NCBI RefSeq assembly: GCF_042665255.1
Contig: NZ_JBHTCD010000019.1
Length of the DNA: 64,000 nt
Reading direction: 5' to 3' (one strand)
Source: Insolitispirillum peregrinum
Lineage (GTDB): Bacteria > Pseudomonadota > Alphaproteobacteria > Rhodospirillales > Rhodospirillaceae
Shown: piece after piece, positions 59,193 to 64,000 of the stretch
Position numbering within the stretch: the stretch's first letter is position 1
Layout of the letters: every line of letters starts with the position of its first letter
Made by a program: the position numbers and the translations under genes
The notes under the pieces: model-generated
Database searches by the model: none
Seen by the model: only the letters and a program-made list of their open reading frames with translations
What the model was told of the DNA's origin: nothing

Positions 59193-60485
59193 TCAATCCA
59201 CCTGCCCATTCCGCTCGCGGACGATGGTTGACAGCGGCACCAGCACCAACCCCTTTTGCCCCAAGGACGGCAGCCAGCTTGCCAGCGCGGCAATGGTCTG
59301 GTCGCGGGGGTGGCCGATGGCGATGGCATAGCCCTGCTTGTGGGCGATTTTTTCCAGTTGTGCCAATTGGGTCATTACCGAGCTGACGCTTTCGTCATTG
59401 TCGAGGAACACATGCCGCCCGACGTGCGGGACACCGGCCTGGGCGGCCATCGCTTCGCCGACGCTTTTGGGTGAGGTGCGTGAGTCGAGCCAAAAGACGC
59501 CACGGGCTTTCAGGGCCTGCATCACATCGCGCATGCCCGGAGCATTCTCGGTGAATTTGCTGCCCATGTGATTGTTGATCCCGACATAACCATCAAAGTG
59601 TGACAGCCCCAGATCAAGGCGACGCTTGATTTCGGCATCGTCAAGGCCAACCCGCAGGGCATCCGGGCCGGGGTCGACGTTCTTTGCCTGCGGTTCCATC
59701 GGGAAATGGACCATCAATTCGTGGCCTTGCTGGCGGGCCTGGCGGGTCTGTTCGGGCAGATTGTGCCCATAGGTCAGGTATGACGTGGTCAGCGGGCCGG
59801 GCAGGGCCACAATCCGGGCGCTGCGTTTGACATCGACACCCATGTCATCGATGACGATGGCGATTTGGGCTTTGCTGCCAGTGGCCGGGGGTGGGGTGGC
59901 ATTTTTAAGCCATGCGGGCGAGGGCATGCCGCCTGCCAGTTGCTCGGCGGTCTGTTTGGCGGCAGGTTTGGCTGCCGGAGCTGGCTTTGGTGCCGGTGCC
60001 TGGGGTGCTGCCGGAGGAGGGGGGGGCTCTTGAATGCTGAGGGTGTCGGTGATCCGAACGCCGGGGGTGTTGGGCTCTTCGTACAGATGCCCGTTGTACC
60101 CCATCGCAGACGATGGGGTGCTGGTGTCGTCCTGAGGGGCTGCTGCCGGGGGCAACGGCTGGGCCGGGGCTGCCAGTGGCTCTGTAACGGGCACTGATGG
60201 CGGTGGCGGTGCGGCAGACGCCCCTTCGGCCCCGATCACCCGCTGACCATCGTTGGACAGGGCGCTTGACAGGTGGATCGGCGGTGGCAGGCTTGTGGCG
60301 GCACTTTTGGGGGAGGGATTGCTCCACAAGGCCCAGCCACCGAGGGCCAGGCTGGTGGTGATGCACAAGGCGAGTACGAAGACCGTCACCGGGTGTTGCA
60401 ACAATCGGCGCCACAGGGGATGGGCGGTCAGGCGTGAAGAGGTCGCTCGGGTGTCAGGGGAGCGAGAGTGTTTCCGGCTAGCCAC
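59193..60485 (-). CDS. Divergent polysaccharide deacetylase family protein
   Basis: This 430-residue protein has an N-terminal membrane helix (about residues 34-54), a long low-complexity Pro/Ala-rich linker (about 60-205), and a C-terminal NodB-like deacetylase fold (about 207-430) of the YibQ/divergent type: IAIVIDDMGVDVKRS, a VHFPMEPQ motif, GINNHMGSKF, WLDSRTSP and GHPRDQTI. The domain probably lies in the periplasm and acts on polysaccharide, with the linker crossing the wall. Substrate is unknown. Some residues of classical deacetylases are absent, as in the subfamily. Confidence 0.85.
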   Translation of the reverse strand: MASRKHSRSPDTRATSSRLTAHPLWRRLLQHPVTVFVLALCITTSLALGGWALWSNPSPKSAATSLPPPIHLSSALSNDGQRVIGAEGASAAPPPPSVPVTEPLAAPAQPLPPAAAPQDDTSTPSSAMGYNGHLYEEPNTPGVRITDTLSIQEPPPPPAAPQAPAPKPAPAAKPAAKQTAEQLAGGMPSPAWLKNATPPPATGSKAQIAIVIDDMGVDVKRSARIVALPGPLTTSYLTYGHNLPEQTRQARQQGHELMVHFPMEPQAKNVDPGPDALRVGLDDAEIKRRLDLGLSHFDGYVGINNHMGSKFTENAPGMRDVMQALKARGVFWLDSRTSPKSVGEAMAAQAGVPHVGRHVFLDNDESVSSVMTQLAQLEKIAHKQGYAIAIGHPRDQTIAALASWLPSLGQKGLVLVPLSTIVRERNGQVD

Positions 60486-60873
60486 AATGCTTCCTTACAG
60501 CCACGGCAACGCAGGGTGCTCGATACGACGGGATGGTCATTTTTCATCATCTATCGTATCAGGCAAAGCGATAGCCGAGCTTTCAGCCCATTTCAACAGA
60601 AAAGGCGGAAAACAATCCGGCAAGGTTACCTGCCTGCTCAAAGATGATGGGGGGCTGCGGGATGAAAGCGCAAAGGGGCCGCGAAATAACCACATAAATT
60701 CTGTTGCTGTGGTCTTTATGTCAAATGTGTAATCAAGGCTTCTCTTTTTCCAGACCCGCCGGGGCTGCGCAGGATGGTCGGCAATAAAGAGCGGGACAAT
60801 GCCAACACTGGGGGCGGGGCCTCACGACCCCGGCGAGGTGTGGAGCAGTGCTCCACACCCTTGCCCCGGACAA
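60486..60873. other. Gene-free interval between deacetylase and lexA
   Basis: These 388 bases contain no credible gene. They hold the start region of the minus-strand deacetylase, an AT-richer stretch, and repeat copy E (60811-60859) next to the lexA stop. Confidence 0.55.
60811..60859 (+). repeat. Three-hairpin repeat, partial copy E
   Basis: Only the 3' part is present: GGGGCGGGGCCTCACGACCCC, GGCGAGGTG and the perfect palindrome TGTGGAGC-AGT-GCTCCACA. It lies 15 bases from the lexA stop. Confidence 0.75.
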
Positions 60874-61617
60874 TCAGGAAACGTACTGGCGGATCAGGCC
60901 GACCAACTGGCCCTGCACGGCGACGCGATCCGGGCCGAACAGGCGGGTTTCATAGGCGCGGTTGGCTGGTTCCAGCGCGACGGTATTGCCCTTGCGGCGA
61001 ATGCGCTTGAGGGTGGCTTCCTGACCATCGACCAGCGCGACAACAATGGTACCGTTTTCGGCGGTCTGGCATTCACGGATGACCACCGTATCGCCATCGA
61101 GAATACCGGCTTCGATCATGGAATCCCCTTCGATGGTCAGGCAGTAATGCTTGCCCTTGCCGACCATCGCCGCCGGAATGTCAACGGTGGCGGAACCGTC
61201 GCGCAGGGCTTCGATCGGGGTCCCGGCGGCAATGCGCCCGAACAGGGGCAGCGACAGGGTTTCATCGGGGATGGCGCGCGGGGCCGATCCGAATTGTCCC
61301 CGCACCACCGTCCGGGCGTCGGGGGCAGGGGGATGGATCGGCAGCGGTTCGGCATTCAGGACCAGCGGCGGCGGAACGCGGACGCTGTTGTCTTCGACAG
61401 TGTTTTCCGGCAGGCGCAGGATTTCAATCGCGCGGGCGCGATGGGCGAGGCGGCGGATAAAACCGCGTTCCTCAAGCGCTGTGACCAGACGATGGATGCC
61501 GGATTTCGACTTCAGGTCGAGGGCATCCTTCATTTCATCGAACGACGGAGAAATCCCGGTTTCCCGCAAGCGTTGATCGATGAAGACGACAAGCTGGTGC
61601 TGTTTTCTGGTCAACAT
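60874..61617 (-). CDS. lexA: SOS repressor LexA
   Basis: LexA (247 aa) represses DNA-repair genes and cleaves itself when RecA is activated. It has an N-terminal winged helix (about residues 1-70), a Pro-rich linker (80-105), the self-cleavage Ala131-Gly132 bond (GRIAAGTP), catalytic Ser166 (EGDSM) and Lys204 (QEATLKRI). I chose the ATG at 61617, which begins MLTRKQHQLVVFI as in relatives; longer frames are not conserved. A LexA box lies about 100 bases upstream, so it is autoregulated. Confidence 0.95.
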   Translation of the reverse strand: MLTRKQHQLVVFIDQRLRETGISPSFDEMKDALDLKSKSGIHRLVTALEERGFIRRLAHRARAIEILRLPENTVEDNSVRVPPPLVLNAEPLPIHPPAPDARTVVRGQFGSAPRAIPDETLSLPLFGRIAAGTPIEALRDGSATVDIPAAMVGKGKHYCLTIEGDSMIEAGILDGDTVVIRECQTAENGTIVVALVDGQEATLKRIRRKGNTVALEPANRAYETRLFGPDRVAVQGQLVGLIRQYVS

Positions 61618-61717
61618 GATCCGCTTCTCCAAGGTTCTGTTCTGTCGCATGACGCACTGGCCTGCCACGCTGGTTTCACGCAGCATGACAGGAACAAAGA
61701 CCAAACGCCTTGATAAT

Positions 61718-61732
61718 GTTCTAGGTTAGTTC
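61718..61732 (-). promoter_or_regulatory. LexA box of lexA
   Basis: GTTC-N7-GTTC (61718-61732) is an exact match to the alphaproteobacterial SOS box and lies upstream of lexA. Confidence 0.85.
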
Positions 61733-61787
61733 CGGGGAAGCGTCAACCGTCAGGATGCGGCGTAGTTCTTTTTCCGTACCTTCTGCT

Positions 61788-62264
61788 CTAACCCCGCTGA
61801 TAGGTACCGGACTTGCCGCCCGACTTGTGTTCCAGCCGGATATGCTCGATCACCATTCCCTTGTCGACCGCCTTGCACATGTCATAGACGGTCAGGGCCG
61901 CGACCGAAACGGCGGTCAGGGCTTCCATTTCGACCCCGGTGCGGCCTTTCAGCTTGCAGGTGGCGGTGATTTCGACGGCGTTGTCATTGGGCAGCAGGCG
62001 CAGGTCAACGGTCACTTTGGTCAGGGCCAGCGGATGGCACAGCGGGATCAGGTCGGGGGTCTTTTTGGCTCCCATGATCCCGGCCAGTTGCGCCACCGAC
62101 AACACATCGCCCTTGCTGGCTTGCCCGCTGGCGATCAGGGCCAGCGTTGCCGGTTCCATCCGCACCAGCCCCTTGGCGACGGCAACGCGCTCGGTGATGT
62201 CCTTGTCCGAGACATCGACCATCCGCGCATTGCCGTGGTCGTCAAAATGGGTCAGGTCGCCCAT
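61788..62264 (-). CDS. moaC: Cyclic pyranopterin monophosphate synthase MoaC
   Basis: MoaC (158 aa) turns the MoaA product into cyclic pyranopterin monophosphate, the precursor of molybdopterin. The signature LIPLCHPLALTKV, GVEMEALTAVSVAALTVYDMCKAVDKGM and the terminal HKSGGKSGTYQR are present. It follows trpC by two bases. In many relatives moeA lies next to moaC and lexA, but here the 84-base gap contains none. Molybdopterin is separate from FeMo-co, so the nif link is coincidental. Confidence 0.95.
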   Translation of the reverse strand: MGDLTHFDDHGNARMVDVSDKDITERVAVAKGLVRMEPATLALIASGQASKGDVLSVAQLAGIMGAKKTPDLIPLCHPLALTKVTVDLRLLPNDNAVEITATCKLKGRTGVEMEALTAVSVAALTVYDMCKAVDKGMVIEHIRLEHKSGGKSGTYQRG

Positions 62265-62266
62265 GG

Positions 62267-63085
62267 TCAGGCTGCCGCCGGAGGCTGCAACAGGGCGGCG
62301 GTGGCCTGCGCCACGTCATCCTGTTTCATCAGCGATTCCCCGATCAGGAAGCGCAACGCCCCCGCCTTGGCCATGCGATACAGGTCCGCCGGGGTCTTCA
62401 GGCCGCTTTCGGCGACCAAAGTCCGGTTCGGCGGCAGCATCCTTGCCAGCTCCTCGGTGGTGGACAGATCGGTGACCAGCGTTTTCAGGTTGCGGTTGTT
62501 GACCCCGATCAGGCGGCTGTTCATCACGCTGAGGGCGCGTTCCATTTCCTCGGCGTCATGAACTTCGACCAGCACGTCCATGTCGAGCGAAAAGGCCAGG
62601 TCTTCCAGCTCGCTCGCCAGATCGTCATTCAGGGCGGCCATGATCACCAGAATGCAGTCGGCCCCCATGGCGCGGGCTTCATAGACCTGATAGGGGTCGA
62701 TCATGAAGTCCTTGCGCAGCACCGGCAGCGCGCAGGCGGCGCGCGCCTGCCGCAGATAGTCGTCATCGCCCTGGAAATACTTGATGTCGGTCAGGATTGA
62801 CAGGCACGAGGCACCGCCAGCCTGATAGGCTTGTGCCAGCGCCGCCGGGTTGAAGTCCGGGCGGATCAGCCCCGCCGATGGCGAGGCTTTCTTGATTTCG
62901 CAGATCAGGCCATAGCGCTGCTGGGCCACATGGCGGGACAGGGCGTTCATGAAGCCGCGCGGGCGACCGTCACCGCTGGCCATCGCTTTGGCGGCGCGCT
63001 CGACCTCGGCCAGCGGGCGCTGGTCCTTGCAGGCGGCAACGTGCAGGGCGGTGTCGGCACAGATTTGGGCGAGAATGTCAGCCAT
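62267..63085 (-). CDS. trpC: Indole-3-glycerol phosphate synthase
   Basis: TrpC (272 aa) closes the indole ring in tryptophan synthesis. The (beta/alpha)8-barrel motifs include LICEIKKASPSAGLIRPDF, VLRKDFMIDPYQVYEARAMG, GVNNRNLKTL and the terminal LIGESLMKQDD phosphate-binding loop. It is not fused to TrpF. It lies four bases from trpD and two from moaC, all on the minus strand, so these form an operon. Confidence 0.95.
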   Translation of the reverse strand: MADILAQICADTALHVAACKDQRPLAEVERAAKAMASGDGRPRGFMNALSRHVAQQRYGLICEIKKASPSAGLIRPDFNPAALAQAYQAGGASCLSILTDIKYFQGDDDYLRQARAACALPVLRKDFMIDPYQVYEARAMGADCILVIMAALNDDLASELEDLAFSLDMDVLVEVHDAEEMERALSVMNSRLIGVNNRNLKTLVTDLSTTEELARMLPPNRTLVAESGLKTPADLYRMAKAGALRFLIGESLMKQDDVAQATAALLQPPAAA

Positions 63086-63089
63086 GGGT

Positions 63090-64000
63090 TCAGACCTCCT
63101 GAGCGGACCGTTGAGTGACAGCGATCAGGCGTTGCAGGGTGTCCCATGCCCGGCCATCGTCGATGGCGGCGGCAGCCATCGCCACCCCGTCGCGCAGAGT
63201 GGCAACCTTGTCGGCCACCATCAGCGAGGCGCTGGTGTTGAACAGTACGATGTCACGATAGGGGCCGTGCGCCCCTTTTAGCAGGGCGGTCAGGGCGGCG
63301 GCATTGTGGGCGGCATCGCCTCCCTTCAGGTCGTCGGCGCTGGCCAGCGGCAGTCCGACATCCTCGGGGGTGATGGTATAGGTGCTGACGGCGCCGTTAT
63401 GGTATTCGCCGACATGGGTCGGGCCGGTGGTGGTGATTTCGTCCAGCCCGTCCGAGCCATGAACCACCATCGCCCGCTTTGAGCCCAGCTTGCCGAGCAC
63501 GATGGCAATCGGCTCCACCCATTGCCGGGAATAGACGCCCAGCAACTGGCGGGCGGCACCGGCCGGGTTGGCCAGCGGGCCGAGCAGGTTGAAAATGGTG
63601 CGGGTGCCCAGTTCCATGCGCACCGGGCCGACGTGGCGCATGGCCGAGTGATGGCGGGGAGCCATCAGGAAGCCGATACCGACATCGCGGATGGCGTCTT
63701 CGACGTGGGCCATTTCGGCTTCGAGGTTGACCCCCAGCGCCGCCAGCACGTCGGCGGAACCGGACTTCGACGACATTGCCTTGTTGCCATGCTTGGCCAC
63801 CACCACCCCGCAGGCCGCCGTCACCAGCGCGGCAGCGGTGGAGATGTTGTAGGTCCCCGAGGCATCGCCGCCGGTGCCACAGGTATCAATGGCCCCCTCG
63901 GGGGCACAGACCTGGGTGGCCTTGGCGCGCATGATGCGGGCGGCGGCGGTGATTTCCTCGATGGTTTCGCCGCGCATGCGCAGGGCCATCAGGAAGGCCC
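63090..64000 (-). CDS. trpD: Anthranilate phosphoribosyltransferase (5' end beyond the window)
   Basis: About 303 residues of TrpD are visible; the N-terminus lies beyond 64000. The enzyme adds phosphoribose to anthranilate. The glycine-rich DTCGTGGDASGTYNIST loop (PRPP/metal site), KHGNKAMSSKSGSADVL and HVGPVRMELGTRTIFNLLGPL are conserved. It precedes trpC on the minus strand by four bases. The full protein is usually about 340 aa, so only about 40 residues are missing. Confidence 0.95.
   Translation of the reverse strand, partial: AFLMALRMRGETIEEITAAARIMRAKATQVCAPEGAIDTCGTGGDASGTYNISTAAALVTAACGVVVAKHGNKAMSSKSGSADVLAALGVNLEAEMAHVEDAIRDVGIGFLMAPRHHSAMRHVGPVRMELGTRTIFNLLGPLANPAGAARQLLGVYSRQWVEPIAIVLGKLGSKRAMVVHGSDGLDEITTTGPTHVGEYHNGAVSTYTITPEDVGLPLASADDLKGGDAAHNAAALTALLKGAHGPYRDIVLFNTSASLMVADKVATLRDGVAMAAAAIDDGRAWDTLQRLIAVTQRSAQEV

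Noticed and set aside
33859..60859. CRISPR array interpretation of the repeated palindromes
   Set aside because: Copies are kilobases apart, in both orientations and of differing completeness, with no regular spacers and no cas genes.

Overview
The window comes from a GC-rich alphaproteobacterium, most likely a Rhodospirillales/Rhodospirillaceae-type nitrogen fixer. The evidence is the nuoN-birA-coaX-rnj-mce gene order, draT-draG divergent from nifHDK, a GTTC-N7-GTTC LexA box in front of lexA, the trpD-trpC-moaC-lexA order, and an RquA-type rhodoquinone enzyme. The genus cannot be named from the sequence alone.

Layout. (1) 1-5300, minus strand: the edge of a probable IS transposase, slyX, a four-gene quinol:fumarate reductase operon (frdABCD), rquA (ubiquinone to rhodoquinone) and a Coq10/RatA-like START-domain gene. 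(2) 5545-20082, plus strand: a complete 14-gene complex I operon, nuoA-N, behind a leader of about 330 nt. (3) 20186-24254: birA, coaX, rnj, mce; two copies of a nested-palindrome repeat bracket birA. (4) 24366-33839: a haem-globin-coupled chemoreceptor (minus), tRNA-Leu(UAG), the protein-quality-control block tig-clpP-clpX-lon, and a MarR regulator. (5) 33859-36350: a repeat, a CopZ-like protein and mnmC. (6) 36352-49900: the molybdenum nitrogenase region. draT-draG-nifO-like (minus) face nifHDK (plus, sigma-54 promoter with two NifA sites). nifE-nifN-nifX-DUF269-CCE_0567-fdxB-nifQ follow behind a second sigma-54 promoter with one NifA site. An unidentified 452-aa gene sits antisense between nifK and nifE. 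(7) 50036-58686: a PilZ protein, a transmembrane chemoreceptor, a parvulin, gltA, gltX, comEC and an HU protein. (8) 58801-64000: tRNA-Val(UAC), a divergent polysaccharide deacetylase, lexA, moaC, trpC and the 3' part of trpD, which runs off the window.

How the genes work together. frdABCD, rquA, the Coq10-like gene and nuoA-N form one neighbourhood that could carry an entire NADH -> complex I -> rhodoquinone -> fumarate chain, which I consider the most interesting part of the window. The nif region couples transcriptional control (NifA/sigma-54) to post-translational control: DraT/DraG ADP-ribosylate and de-ribosylate NifH, whose target arginine is present at residue 102. A family of three-hairpin repeats is scattered at gene 3' ends in the right half of the window; one copy supplies the last ten codons and the stop of nifQ.
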